From: an uncultured Treponema sp.
Lineage (GTDB): Bacteria; Spirochaetota; Spirochaetia; Treponematales; Treponemataceae
Length of the DNA stretch: 64,000 nucleotides
NCBI GenBank assembly: GCA_946615905.1
Contig: CAMOIE010000008.1
Coordinates: 1-64,000, forward strand
Direction of reading: 5' to 3'
Shown here piece after piece: positions 1-8,815 of the stretch. Position 1 is the stretch's first letter. Each line of letters begins with the position of its first letter. The position numbers were made by a program, and so were the translations under genes. Under the pieces are notes generated by a model, which saw only the letters and a list, made by a program, of their open reading frames with translations, was not told the origin of the DNA and searched no databases.

Positions 1-376
1 CCAGGACGGCTACACATTGGGCTACCTTGACAACTTCAAGATTGACTCAACAGGTATGATCACCGGTGTCTACTCAAACGGAACGAACCGCACAATCGGT
101 CAGATTGCCTTGGCCTCTTTCACAAACCAGGGCGGTCTTGAGAAGGCAGGAGACACGACTTTCGTAGAGTCAAACAACTCTGGCGCAGCCCGCGTCGGTG
201 AGTCAGGAGTCGCAGGAAAGGGTTCTCTGCTTGCCGGAGCATTGGAAATGTCAAACGTTGACTTGACCGAGCAGTTCACTGACATGATTGTCACACAGCG
301 CGGCTTCCAGTCCAACGCCAAGACAATCCAGACTGCCGACACCCTCTTGGAAACTGTCTTGAGTTTGAAGAGATAA
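1..376 (+). CDS. flgE: Flagellar hook protein FlgE, C-terminal fragment
   Basis: The reading frame is open from the first bases of the window (frame from base 2) and stops at TAA 374-376, so only about the last 124 residues are present. The end is typical of FlgE/FlgF/FlgG-type axial proteins: an [19 protein letters not shown] stretch, then [17 protein letters not shown], the conserved C-terminal D0 helix that packs in the hook core. FlgE builds the hook joining the periplasmic flagellar motor to the filament; in treponemes hook subunits become covalently cross-linked. The length missing upstream cannot be judged. The related distal-rod protein FlgG shares this tail, but the preceding [17 protein letters not shown] segment fits FlgE better. 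Confidence 0.85.
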   Translation, partial: QDGYTLGYLDNFKIDSTGMITGVYSNGTNRTIGQIALASFTNQGGLEKAGDTTFVESNNSGAARVGESGVAGKGSLLAGALEMSNVDLTEQFTDMIVTQRGFQSNAKTIQTADTLLETVLSLKR

Positions 377-443
377 TTTTAGGACATCTGGTCTAACATA
401 AAGATTTAAAAATCATGTAAAAACAAATCAAAAAATTTGGAAT

Positions 444-477
444 ATCCCGCGTCTTTTTTGGGCGCGGGATTTTTTTA
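444..477 (+). terminator. Rho-independent terminator of flgE
   Basis: An 8-bp stem, ATCCCGCG (444-451) and CGCGGGAT (463-470), is followed by a run of seven T. It lies about 70 bp after the flgE stop, so flgE is probably the last gene of its transcription unit. Confidence 0.85.
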
Positions 478-517
478 TCTAGTCAAGCATAGACAGACAG
501 TCATATATGATGCGGAC

Positions 518-543
518 AAAAAAAATCCCCGGAAAACCGGGGA
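518..543 (-). terminator. Rho-independent terminator of the nucleoside kinase gene
   Basis: On the minus strand the stem TCCCCGG/CCGGGGA, with a short A/T loop (526-543), is followed by a run of eight T (518-525). It ends transcription of the gene whose stop codon lies at 556. Together with the flgE terminator it insulates the two convergent units. Confidence 0.8.
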
Positions 544-555
544 AAAATTCACTGC

Positions 556-2205
556 CTAGTAGTGGAAACTTGAGCCGCCGATGAACTCACGGACGATTGA
601 CTGCTTTGGAATGTAGTCTTCCGGGACAGGCGAGAAGTATGAGAGGAAGTCCAAAAGCCGGCTGGCCGTGCTGTATTCCGTTTGCGTCGGTTTGACCATC
701 CTCAAGAGAGGCTCTACGTAGACTTTCAGAACTGGAAGCTCGTAGTCAAGGGCTGTGTTCAAAACTGCGTCGGCGTTGTTCTGGAAGGGGAAGATATGCT
801 TTCTCTCTCCCCTCTGGACTGAATCCCACATGCCGATTGTCTCGGCCGCTGATTTTCCACGGAATCGTGAGTCACGGACAATGCGACGAATCAGGCGGTT
901 GTCGCTCGTGGATATGCGGTTGTGGTCGTCAAGATTGAGCTGGGTCAATGCAGATAGGTAAATCTTGAATTTGAATTCGGGCTTAATCAGGGGGGTCAGC
1001 TTGTCGTTGAGGCCGTGGATTCCCTCCATAATCAGAATGTCGTTTTCGTCCAGATGCATTTTCTCGCCGGTGTAGTAACGCTGTCCCAAGTCAAAGTTGT
1101 ATGATGGAATTGCGACATCTTTTCCTGCGAACAAGTCAATCAGGTTCTGGTTCAAAAGGTCTATGTCCAGAGCCTCGAGGCATTCGTAGTCGTAGTTGCC
1201 GTTCTCGTCTTTTGGATTGCGGTCGCGGCCGACGTAGTAGCAGTCAAGGGAGATGACTTTCGGGTTGTAACCGAGCGCCTGAAGCTGCAAGGCCATTTTC
1301 TTTGCGGATGTTGTTTTTCCAGATGATGAGGGGCCTGCAATCAGCACGACCTTCACGTTTCCTCTCTCGTAAATCATCGAGGCGACATCAGCGAAGGTGT
1401 GGTTCTGGAAGGTCTCCGTAATGTCGATAAAATCGTTGATTTTGCGTTTCGCCACAAGCTCGTTGATTGAAGCTGTTGAGGTGATTCCGAGTTTTCTGCC
1501 CCATTCCTTGTATTTTTTGAAGATCTCGAAAATCTTGGGGCTGTCCTTGAATTCCGGGACTTTGTCGACTTCCTTGGGGAAGGGGAATCTTAGCAAAAGT
1601 CCCTCGTCGTATGGGGTCAGCTCAAATACTTGGAGCTTTCCTGTGCGGTCTACCAAGGGGCCGAAGTCAAGGTCTGAGAAATCTTTCAGCGAGTTAATCA
1701 CGATTTTTGCAGGGCAGTTGTATTCAAGCTGCTTGCGTGACTCTTTCAAGCCTTCCTTCTCGAAAAGCTCGATGGCCTCTGTGTATGAGACCAGTTCACG
1801 CGTAATCGGCAAATCCTGCCTGACGAGAGAGTCCATCTCCGCTTTTAGTGCGGCGATTTCATCTTTTGTGATTGGAGTGCTTTTCTCGACGGTGTAGTAA
1901 TATCCGTAGCCCAGTGAGTGGGCGATTAAAAGACGGGCTGTAGGGAAAAGTTTGCTGGCTGCTGCCGCCATCATAAAGCATAGCGATCGGCGGTAAACTT
2001 CCGCACCATCATTTGAAGTTGAATATACAGCCTCTACAGTGCAGTTTATTCTCAATGGCTTTGTCAGCGAGGTGATTAGATTATTGACTTTGACGGCCAT
2101 GATTCTCTCTCGGTCGCCTGAGAAATTCTCGATAAGGTCAAGTGGAAGTGTTCCTTCTTTGACCTCAAGCGATTTTTCTTCTGAAGAAAATTTAATAGTA
2201 ATCAT
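556..2205 (-). CDS. Nucleoside (uridine-type) kinase with N-terminal TGS-like domain
   Basis: A 549-residue protein. The N-terminal ~60 residues resemble a TGS fold and are followed by a region like the editing-associated domain of threonyl-tRNA synthetase. The C-terminal half is a phosphoribulokinase/uridine kinase-type P-loop kinase with Walker A GPSSSGKTT and a conserved SLDCYYVGRDRNPKDENG segment downstream. Such fusions occur in spirochaetes and Thermotogales and are annotated as nucleoside kinases; the substrate is inferred (uridine or cytidine salvage). An upstream in-frame ATG at 2226 would add seven residues, but that segment contains a TATAAT box, so the ATG at 2203-2205 was chosen. 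No Shine-Dalgarno sequence precedes it. Confidence 0.8.
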   Translation of the reverse strand: MITIKFSSEEKSLEVKEGTLPLDLIENFSGDRERIMAVKVNNLITSLTKPLRINCTVEAVYSTSNDGAEVYRRSLCFMMAAAASKLFPTARLLIAHSLGYGYYYTVEKSTPITKDEIAALKAEMDSLVRQDLPITRELVSYTEAIELFEKEGLKESRKQLEYNCPAKIVINSLKDFSDLDFGPLVDRTGKLQVFELTPYDEGLLLRFPFPKEVDKVPEFKDSPKIFEIFKKYKEWGRKLGITSTASINELVAKRKINDFIDITETFQNHTFADVASMIYERGNVKVVLIAGPSSSGKTTSAKKMALQLQALGYNPKVISLDCYYVGRDRNPKDENGNYDYECLEALDIDLLNQNLIDLFAGKDVAIPSYNFDLGQRYYTGEKMHLDENDILIMEGIHGLNDKLTPLIKPEFKFKIYLSALTQLNLDDHNRISTSDNRLIRRIVRDSRFRGKSAAETIGMWDSVQRGERKHIFPFQNNADAVLNTALDYELPVLKVYVEPLLRMVKPTQTEYSTASRLLDFLSYFSPVPEDYIPKQSIVREFIGGSSFHY

Positions 2206-2214
2206 AGTGGTTAA

Positions 2215-2242
2215 ATTATAACCCATGATTTTCCCGAATCAA
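2215..2242 (-). promoter_or_regulatory. Promoter of nucleoside kinase, predicted leaderless
   Basis: On the minus strand TTGATT (2237-2242), a 16-bp spacer and TATAAT (2215-2220) are followed after nine bases by the ATG. Initiation about seven bases past the -10 would leave a leader of 0-3 nt. Confidence 0.6.
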
Positions 2243-2249
2243 AGAAAAT

Positions 2250-2720
2250 CTAGTCTTCCAGTTCGGGAATTTTTTGTTTTAAGGAGGCCATGAAGTCCTC
2301 GCCTGAGACCCCCTCACGCAGAACTGCGAAAATACAGTTTTCTCCTGCCACAGTGCCCAAAAGCTCGTCCATTGCCAATGAGTCAATCGCCTGAGAGACG
2401 GAATCTGCGTGCCCCGCGAAAGTCTTGATTACGACCATGTTTCCGTTCCACTCGATTGAGACGTAGCCCCGCAGAAAGTCCTGAATGAAAATCTGTTCGC
2501 TCTCGCTTCTTTCTTCCTCGCCGGGGAGTGTGTATACGTAGCCTGACTTTCCGTCGCTGACCTTGCCGACTTTGAGCAGCTTCAAGTCACGTGAGAGGGT
2601 CGCCTGTGTCACCTCAAAACCTTCTTTCAAAAGGTGGCCTAAAAGCTCTTCCTGACTTTCGATTCTGTTTCCTTTGATTAACTTTCGGATGCTCTTAAGC
2701 CTTGCCGCTCGTCCTTTCAA
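2250..2720 (-). CDS. argR: Arginine repressor ArgR
   Basis: A 156-residue protein of usual ArgR/AhrC length. The N-terminal winged helix-turn-helix is recognisable (SIRKLIKGNRIESQEELLGHL, then EGFEVTQATLSRDLKLLKV). The C-terminal oligomerisation/ligand domain contains GTVAGENCIFAVL, close to the GTIAGDDTIF motif that binds the amino-acid corepressor. The start is TTG at 2718-2720, with GGAG about eight bases upstream. The gene follows mutS2 after 111 bp and has its own regulatory region with ARG-box-like sequences, implying autoregulation. The same box lies before dapA at 27.6 kb, so the regulon probably includes lysine synthesis. The effector (arginine or lysine) cannot be told from the sequence. 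Confidence 0.9.
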   Translation of the reverse strand: MKGRAARLKSIRKLIKGNRIESQEELLGHLLKEGFEVTQATLSRDLKLLKVGKVSDGKSGYVYTLPGEEERSESEQIFIQDFLRGYVSIEWNGNMVVIKTFAGHADSVSQAIDSLAMDELLGTVAGENCIFAVLREGVSGEDFMASLKQKIPELED

Positions 2721-2734
2721 TTTTGTCTCCGTTA

Positions 2735-2779
2735 TGAAAAATTATGCAAAAATACGCTTAAATTATGCATAAAAATACA
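2735..2779. promoter_or_regulatory. ARG-box-like operators upstream of argR
   Basis: TGCATAAAAATACA (2766-2779) fits the ArgR operator pattern TGNATWWWWATNCA fully. TGAAAAATTATGCA (2735-2748) fits with one mismatch. The centres are 31 bp apart, about three helical turns. They lie just before the argR start on the minus strand. The first site is repeated identically at 27596-27609. Confidence 0.65.
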
Positions 2780-2831
2780 TTTTTTGTCAACTTTTGTTCG
2801 ATAAGCTGCCGCCATGCTTCCGCCCAACCTG

Positions 2832-5420
2832 TCAATTTAACTCAACATAGGTTTTTCCGGAGCCGCCGTCCTCTGGGCGGGCAAAATGGAAGGCTTTTAC
2901 GCCCGGATAGGACGACAGGTAGTCTTGGACTGCCTGCTGCAAGATTCCGTTGCCCTTGCCGTGAATCACGCTGAAATTCTTGAAGTTGCTGAGCTGGCAG
3001 AGGTCAAGCTGCCTTTGCAGGGTCTTTATAGCCTCTTCCTCCCTCATTCCCAAAAGGCGCAGCTCGAACACGGGCTTTGCCTCGCCGTTCTTCAAAAATA
3101 CCGCGTTTTCCCCGTCCTCAGCGCGGGAAAGCTCCACAGTAAAGTCCGCCTTGGCACTTTTCTTTGCGGCCACGGGAATCAAGTCCTTTTCCTTGACAGG
3201 CATTTTTAGGGAGCCGACCTGGACTAGCCAGACTCCTTTTTTCTCCCGCCGTATTATCCTTCCCGGAGTTTTTCCTCTTCCTGCAAGGACTTCCGCCCCC
3301 TCCTCAAGGACAAGCACCTGCTCTTTCTCGACTTTCGGGCTGAGCCTTGAGACTTCCTCGTCTGAATATGTGTTTTTCGCACCGGAAAGGGCTTCTCTGT
3401 TTGACTTGCGGCTCTTGGTCTTTTTCTGTGATGAGGCGCGGCTTGTGAGCTTTGAGATTTTCATGCCGTTTTCCGCAATCTCTTCTTTTCGTTTTTCAAA
3501 CTCTGCTGTCTTGCGCTCGAAATCAATCTCTTCATCGCTCAGGCGGCCGTCATTTTCTTCGTCAGCTTGAGTGATTCCGTCGATGAAGTCCCGGACAGCG
3601 TGGGTCTTTTCCTTGGTGATTTCTCCCTCGCGAAGATAACGCACAAGGTTTTCAAGTTCCCGCCTGGTCTCCCGTACAAAGTCTGATTCTGACCGCTTCT
3701 CGCGTTTTTTTATCTCAAGCTCCATTTCTTTAAGGGCAAGTTCCCGGCTTTCAATCTTCAATTCCTTGTGGGCAAGTCTGTCTGAGAGAATCTTTGCCTC
3801 CCGCTCAAGTTTTGCAAGCTCGGCGTGCTTTTGCGTGAGATTTTTTATTAAAACAGAAACGTCCGCCTGGTCTCCAGAAAGATAATTCTTTGCCTTTTCG
3901 ACTGTCTCCCTCGGAAGCCCTGAGCGTTTAGCGATTTCAAGCGCGTGGCTTTCTCCCGGAACTCCCATCAAAAGCCTGTATGTCGGAGAAAGCGTCTCCC
4001 CGTCGAATTCGACCGAGGCGTTGGCGCATTTGGGGCTTGTGTAGGCGTAGTTTTTTAGGATTCCGTGGTGGGTTGTCACGAGGACGAAAGCTCCTTTTGC
4101 AATCAGGGAATCCAAGGCTGCCATTCCGATTGCTCCTCCTTCCTGGGGGTCAGTTCCGCTTCCAAGCTCGTCCAAAAGGACAAGGCTCTTCGAGTCAGCC
4201 AGACGGCAGGCCGCTGCTATGTTTTTCATGTGGGCTGAGAATGTCGAGAGCGACTGGTCGATTGACTGCTCGTCGCCGATGTCGCAGAAAACTGAGTCAA
4301 AAAGCGGAAGTCTGCTTCCCTCCGCCGCAGGAATCGGGAAACCAGCCTGATTTAAAAGCGAGAGCAGGGCGAATGTTTTGAGAGTGACAGTCTTTCCTCC
4401 GGTATTGGGACCTGAGACAATCAGGACATTTTTTTCAGGAAGAAATTTCATGTCAATCGGAACGGCCTTTTCGCCTAAAAGCGGGTGGCGGGCTTGAAGG
4501 AGCAGGGGGGCGTCCCCGTTTGTGGGGAGGGCGCAGACGCAGGCGTGGTCAAGCCCCCATTTTGCGGCCGCGCAGGTCTCGTCGAGTTCTTCAAGGACAT
4601 AGAGGGAGGACTTTATCGCTTGGGCGTAGGTGGCGGTCTTCGCCGTCAAATCTGTGAAAATCTTTCTCTTTTCTGCCTCAAGGTGGAATTCTTCCTGAAT
4701 AAGCTCGTTGTTCTTGCGGACTGCCTCGTCAGGCTCTATAAAAAGTGTCTGGCCGGATTTTGAAAGCTCGTGGACTATTCCAGGAACGCGGAGGCGGTGG
4801 CTTGCCTTTACCGCCAAAAGCTGTCTGTCTGCCCTGAACACGGGAACTGACGACTCCAATGCAGTGTTCAAGCTTGGGTCTGACGTGTATTTTTTGAGCG
4901 CGGAGGCGATTTCCTTTTGAATCTGGCTGATTTTTTCTTTGATTGCCCTGAGGGCGGGAATATCTTTGAGGCTTCCGTCACGCGGGTCTACTATGCGGCT
5001 GATTTCATTTGAGCATGAAGAGAGGGAGCTTGCGTCGATTTTCTCTGAGAGGGCTAGGAGTTTTTTTATCGGAAGGCTTTTGGAGCCTGTGTTGATTTTT
5101 TCGGCCGCTGTAAGAGCTGAGGCGCAGAACTGGAGCAGTGAATAAAATTGCTCCTGTTCGAGGGAGGCACCCTCAACTGACAGGACTTTTAAAAATGTAT
5201 GGATTTGCGGCCAGCTTTTTATCGAGGAAGAGAAGTCTCCCTGTAAAAGCACGTTCCATTCGCGGCAGAGTCCTTTAAGCTCTTCGATTCTCTCAGATTT
5301 GTCTGAAGTCAAAGGCTCCCGGCCTTTTAAATGCTGGGCTGATTCCTCGGACGCGCAGAAATTTGCGATTTCGTCCCTCACCCTGTAAAATTCAAGTTGT
5401 TCAAGAGTTTTTTTGTGCAT
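2832..5420 (-). CDS. mutS2: MutS2 family endonuclease/ATPase with Smr domain
   Basis: An 862-residue protein. The N-terminal helical clamp region is followed by the MutS ATPase: Walker A GPNTGGKT about 40% along, then FCDIGDEQSIDQSLSTFSAH and the Walker B LVLLDELGSGTDP. A long charged coiled coil follows, and the C-terminal Smr nuclease domain carries the HGKGNG motif. MutS2 acts on recombination intermediates and, in several bacteria, on collided ribosomes; it is not the mismatch-repair MutS. It is somewhat longer than the usual ~780 residues because of a Lys/Ser/Glu-rich insert before the Smr linker. It starts 39 bp after the rsgA stop, so the two genes are probably co-transcribed. Confidence 0.93.
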   Translation of the reverse strand: MHKKTLEQLEFYRVRDEIANFCASEESAQHLKGREPLTSDKSERIEELKGLCREWNVLLQGDFSSSIKSWPQIHTFLKVLSVEGASLEQEQFYSLLQFCASALTAAEKINTGSKSLPIKKLLALSEKIDASSLSSCSNEISRIVDPRDGSLKDIPALRAIKEKISQIQKEIASALKKYTSDPSLNTALESSVPVFRADRQLLAVKASHRLRVPGIVHELSKSGQTLFIEPDEAVRKNNELIQEEFHLEAEKRKIFTDLTAKTATYAQAIKSSLYVLEELDETCAAAKWGLDHACVCALPTNGDAPLLLQARHPLLGEKAVPIDMKFLPEKNVLIVSGPNTGGKTVTLKTFALLSLLNQAGFPIPAAEGSRLPLFDSVFCDIGDEQSIDQSLSTFSAHMKNIAAACRLADSKSLVLLDELGSGTDPQEGGAIGMAALDSLIAKGAFVLVTTHHGILKNYAYTSPKCANASVEFDGETLSPTYRLLMGVPGESHALEIAKRSGLPRETVEKAKNYLSGDQADVSVLIKNLTQKHAELAKLEREAKILSDRLAHKELKIESRELALKEMELEIKKREKRSESDFVRETRRELENLVRYLREGEITKEKTHAVRDFIDGITQADEENDGRLSDEEIDFERKTAEFEKRKEEIAENGMKISKLTSRASSQKKTKSRKSNREALSGAKNTYSDEEVSRLSPKVEKEQVLVLEEGAEVLAGRGKTPGRIIRREKKGVWLVQVGSLKMPVKEKDLIPVAAKKSAKADFTVELSRAEDGENAVFLKNGEAKPVFELRLLGMREEEAIKTLQRQLDLCQLSNFKNFSVIHGKGNGILQQAVQDYLSSYPGVKAFHFARPEDGGSGKTYVELN

Positions 5421-5459
5421 AATTTTCTTAAGTTTAATTGATTTTGAGAATCTTCCGGC

Positions 5460-6443
5460 TTAGTCTTCCCAGCGGCCGGTGCGGATTTCCTCGCAGATTT
5501 TCTTCCAGCTCTCAAAGCGCTCCTCGCTGATTACTCCGGAATAGACGGCCTCAAGAATCTTGCAGCCGGTCTCGTGGGTGTGGCTGCATGACATTCCAAA
5601 AGCGCATTTTCCAACCAGACCCTTCATCTCGCGGAAGTAGAGGGCGAGGTCTTCTGCCTCGATGTTGTGGAGGACAAAGCGGCGGACTCCAGGAGTGTCG
5701 ATTACGTCTGCCACGGCGTTCTGAATGCCGCCTGTCAAAGACTCATTAAGTTTTATGTGCATCAGGGAGCCTTTTGTCGTCGTGTGGCTGCCCTTGCCAT
5801 ATTTTTTTGAAAGGCTTCCGGTTTTCAAGACGACGGAGTTATCCAGCACGTTTATCAGGGAGGATTTCCCGACCCCGGACTGTCCGACAAAGGCGGAGAG
5901 CTTTCCTGAAAGAAGCTCCGCAAGCTCTGTCATTCCCTCGCCGGATTTTGCCGACACGCGGAGGATTTTATAGCCTAATTCCTGCCAGATTAACAGCCTG
6001 TTCTGGAAGTCTGCCTCCATGGCTGCCGGGAGGTCGTATTTATTGACGAGGATTATAGGCTCTATATTCTCGTTTTCCGCCTGGGCCAGCTCCCTGTCGA
6101 TAAAGCGGGGGCGGAAAGGCGGCTCTTCCGGCGTTGTTACCAAAAAAACGTTGTCAACGTTGGCCGCCAAAATCTGCGGGCAGCGGCCCTTCACGTTCCA
6201 GCGGACAAAGGCGTTCTTCCGCTCGATTAAAGATGTAATCTGGCCTTTTTCGGGGCTGTCTTCCTCCGGCTCGAAAGTCACCTTGTCGCCTGGGGCCAGC
6301 GGATTATAGAATTTTTCGTCCAGTTTTAGCCGCTTGCTTTTTATTGAACAGACGGCCTTATGTATTTCGCCCTCTGAGTCTGAGTATTCAACGTCAAAAA
6401 AATTATTGGAGCCGTCCAAGACGGTGCCGGTCAGTTCTGCCAT
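5460..6443 (-). CDS. rsgA: Ribosome small subunit-dependent GTPase A
   Basis: A 327-residue circularly permuted GTPase: an N-terminal OB-like domain, then G4 LVNKYDL, G5-like SAKSG, G1 GQSGVGKSSLIN and G3 DTPG. A C-terminal zinc site follows with Cys/His spacing in CAFGMSCSHTHETGC. RsgA checks late maturation of the 30S subunit. The start ATG (6441-6443) has no Shine-Dalgarno sequence; the AT-rich TATATT just upstream may be a -10 box, so this could be another leaderless gene, though no good -35 is seen. It appears to head an rsgA-mutS2 operon. Confidence 0.93.
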   Translation of the reverse strand: MAELTGTVLDGSNNFFDVEYSDSEGEIHKAVCSIKSKRLKLDEKFYNPLAPGDKVTFEPEEDSPEKGQITSLIERKNAFVRWNVKGRCPQILAANVDNVFLVTTPEEPPFRPRFIDRELAQAENENIEPIILVNKYDLPAAMEADFQNRLLIWQELGYKILRVSAKSGEGMTELAELLSGKLSAFVGQSGVGKSSLINVLDNSVVLKTGSLSKKYGKGSHTTTKGSLMHIKLNESLTGGIQNAVADVIDTPGVRRFVLHNIEAEDLALYFREMKGLVGKCAFGMSCSHTHETGCKILEAVYSGVISEERFESWKKICEEIRTGRWED

Positions 6444-6540
6444 ATTTAATATAAAGTTTAAGGGTAAAAGATTAATTTTTCAAGTGATGGAAAGAAAATC
6501 TCCCGGAGATTCTATCAGGGAGCAGATTTGACAAAAATTC

Positions 6541-6668
6541 CCCCGCTGCCTGCGCAACGGGGCCGGAGGGCTTTAGTAGGGGCTGAAAAAATCTTAAGAT
6601 TTTTTCGTCCCCTATGAGCCGGGGGAGGCGAACCCGTAGGCAACGCTCGCCCCATGCCCATGCGCCCA
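6541..6668 (-). repeat. GC-rich intergenic hairpin repeat, GGGCGCATGGGCAT family
   Basis: This fills the gap between tctA and rsgA. It contains a 36-bp imperfect palindrome (6578-6613) of form AGGGG-N2-GAAAAAATCTT mirrored. The 14-mer GGGCGCATGGGCAT (minus strand, 6654-6667) recurs at 49445-49458. The order of blocks (14-mer, CTCATAGGG, A-rich/T-rich palindrome, CCCTACT) is the same in both places, so the two are copies of one element. No coding capacity is visible. It may also act as terminator for tctA. Confidence 0.6.
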
Positions 6669-6672
6669 TATT

Positions 6673-8232
6673 TCATTTTTCTTCTGCTTTTGCTGCCTCT
6701 GCCTCGCGGCGGGCGATCTTCTTCTGGTTGAGGACTGATGCCACAAGGGAAAAGATTGCCAGCGCGAAGAAGACCAGACAAATCGGACGTGTGAAAATCA
6801 TCTCAAAGTGTCCGTCGACAATCTGCATGTAGCGGCGGATATTTGACTCGCACATAGGTCCGAGAATCAAGGCCAGCAGAATCGGAGAAAGCGGGAAGCC
6901 GTACTTTTGCAGCAGGTAGCCGATTATTCCCATGACAATCGCAAAGTAAACGTCAAACAGCGACTGGTTGATTGCGTACGCTCCGACCAGAGAAAGGACG
7001 AGGATACAGGGAATCAGGAAGTAGCGTTCGAGTGAGATTACCTTGCTGAAAATATTCACGCCCAACATTCCCACGACGAGGAATGCGAGGTTTGCGGCCA
7101 AAAGGGCTCCGAATACCGCGTAGACGATGTTCAGATGCTCGACGTACATCATAGGGCCTGGCTGGAAGCCGTGCATGATGAAGGCTCCCATGAGAACCGC
7201 TGTGTTTGAGTCGCCTGGAACTCCGAGCGCGAGCATTGGAATCATGGCACCGCCGGAACAGCCGTTGTTTGCGCATTCAGCAGCCGCGATTCCCTCTGGC
7301 GCGCCCTTGCCGAACATCTCCGGGTGCTTTGAAGTCCTCTTTGCCTCTGAATATGAGACGAATGCCGCTATGTCACCGCCTGCACCCGGAATGGAGCCGA
7401 TGAAAGTTCCAATCAGGGAGCCTTTTATGAGGTGGGGCCAAATTGTCTTTACGTCGTCTTTTTTGGGCAAAATATTGCGTACGACTGACTTCAAGTAGCT
7501 TATAACTGGGTTGCCAGATTTTTCTCCTGAATTGACGTTGCGCTTCGGGTTTGCCTGCAAAAGGTGCTCAAAGTTCGCGATTACTTCTGAAATCGCGAAA
7601 AGTCCAATCAATGCCGGGATAAAGGGAATGCCGTCATAGAGGCCGCGCAGCTTGAAAAAGCGAAGGTAGGCGCAGGTTTTGTCCATACCGACCGTTCCAA
7701 TCAAAAGTCCGAAGAAGGCCGCAATCAAGCCCTTCAGAACTGACTTTCCTGAGATTGCAACGATTACTGAAAGACCGAAGAGGGCGAGAGAGAAGAATTC
7801 AGCGGGGCCGAATTTCAAAGCCGCCTTTGAGATAGTCGGAGAGAGAAAGGTCATCACAAGTGCGCCGATGATTCCTCCAGAGAATGAGGAGAAAAGCGAG
7901 ATTGTAAGCGCTCTTCCTGGCTCTCCCTTCTGACCCATAGGAAAGCCGTCCAAAACGGTCGCGGCTGCGGAAGGTGTTCCCGGAGTGTGAATCAAGATTG
8001 CCGCGATGGAGCCGCCGTACATTCCGCCGCAGAAAATGCCTAAAAGCATGGCCACGCCTGGAATGAAGTCAAGTCCGTATGTGAACGGAACTAGAAGGGC
8101 GATTCCCATGGTCGCCGTGAGGCCTGGAATTGCTCCGATTAAAATGCCGCCTGCCGCTCCAAGCAAAGTGTAGAGCATTGTCGAGGGGGCGAAAACCTGG
8201 GCGAAGCTAGATGCGATTAATGAAAAGTCCAT
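6673..8232 (-). CDS. tctA: Tripartite tricarboxylate transporter, large permease TctA
   Basis: A 519-residue, highly hydrophobic protein with about 11-12 membrane segments. Family signatures include GAIPGLTATMGIALLVPFTY near the N terminus and GSIPGAGGDIAAFVSY midway, the repeated PG-rich motifs of TctA permeases. With TctC and TctB it forms a secondary, binding-protein-dependent importer of carboxylates such as citrate, driven by an ion gradient. It is the last gene of tctC-tctB-tctA, ten bp after tctB. The substrate is unknown. The C-terminal tail is charged (KAEEK). Confidence 0.92.
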   Translation of the reverse strand: MDFSLIASSFAQVFAPSTMLYTLLGAAGGILIGAIPGLTATMGIALLVPFTYGLDFIPGVAMLLGIFCGGMYGGSIAAILIHTPGTPSAAATVLDGFPMGQKGEPGRALTISLFSSFSGGIIGALVMTFLSPTISKAALKFGPAEFFSLALFGLSVIVAISGKSVLKGLIAAFFGLLIGTVGMDKTCAYLRFFKLRGLYDGIPFIPALIGLFAISEVIANFEHLLQANPKRNVNSGEKSGNPVISYLKSVVRNILPKKDDVKTIWPHLIKGSLIGTFIGSIPGAGGDIAAFVSYSEAKRTSKHPEMFGKGAPEGIAAAECANNGCSGGAMIPMLALGVPGDSNTAVLMGAFIMHGFQPGPMMYVEHLNIVYAVFGALLAANLAFLVVGMLGVNIFSKVISLERYFLIPCILVLSLVGAYAINQSLFDVYFAIVMGIIGYLLQKYGFPLSPILLALILGPMCESNIRRYMQIVDGHFEMIFTRPICLVFFALAIFSLVASVLNQKKIARREAEAAKAEEK

Positions 8233-8242
8233 TTTTTACCCC

Positions 8243-8713
8243 TTATAAGTAATTCTCGATAAAGCCGAGAGGCATTTCAATTCCCAAGATGAATTTGAAG
8301 ACTATGAATATTACTGCCGTCGCAACAACGGAAACAATCGCCATTTTAAGATACTCTTTTTTTCCTAAAAGTCTTGTCATTGCAAAAATCGCAAAGGGCG
8401 TTGTGATTATAAAGCCCGTGACGTTCCAGAGGAGGGCGTAAACTACGATTATGGCCAGTCCCAAAAGTGCCCTCTGCATGTCCTTGTTGAGGGGGCTAAG
8501 AGTAGGAGCCTCGCCCTTGTTGGACGATGTGCTTTTGAGGTTTGTCAAAAAAAGAATCAGGCAGCAGACAAAAAGACAGACTGCCAATGCGCGCGGAAAA
8601 AACTCCGGGCCGACCGGAACATTTTTAAACTCTTTGAAAGTGAAAGTGTAGGCGAACGCCGCCGCCGAGACAATCATGCCAACTAAGGCCGAAATTAAAT
8701 TTGCTTTTTTCAT
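8243..8713 (-). CDS. tctB: Tripartite tricarboxylate transporter, small permease TctB
   Basis: A 156-residue membrane protein with four predicted hydrophobic segments: near the N terminus, around FPRALAVCLFVCCLILFL, in ALLGLAIIVVYALLWNV, and at the C terminus. TctB is a poorly conserved accessory subunit of the TTT complex; size, topology and position between tctC and tctA support the call. A hairpin with a T-run sits between tctC and this gene, so expression is probably lower than that of the binding protein. Confidence 0.85.
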   Translation of the reverse strand: MKKANLISALVGMIVSAAAFAYTFTFKEFKNVPVGPEFFPRALAVCLFVCCLILFLTNLKSTSSNKGEAPTLSPLNKDMQRALLGLAIIVVYALLWNVTGFIITTPFAIFAMTRLLGKKEYLKMAIVSVVATAVIFIVFKFILGIEMPLGFIENYL

Positions 8714-8737
8714 GTGTTTTTGAAAGTAAGAAAGCTG

Positions 8738-8807
8738 AAAAAAAATCTCCCGCTGACTGACTCCTTTTCTCTTGTTTTACGGGAAAATCGGGTCGTCTGC
8801 GGGAGAT
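8738..8807 (-). terminator. Intercistronic terminator/attenuator between tctC and tctB
   Basis: On the minus strand ATCTCCCGC (from 8807) pairs with GCGGGAGAT (8753-8745) across a 45-nt loop, and eight T follow (8738-8745). It lies between the tctC stop and the tctB start. This would give partial termination, leaving more binding protein than membrane subunits, as is common in such transporters. Confidence 0.55.
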
Positions 8808-8815
8808 GCTGAATT

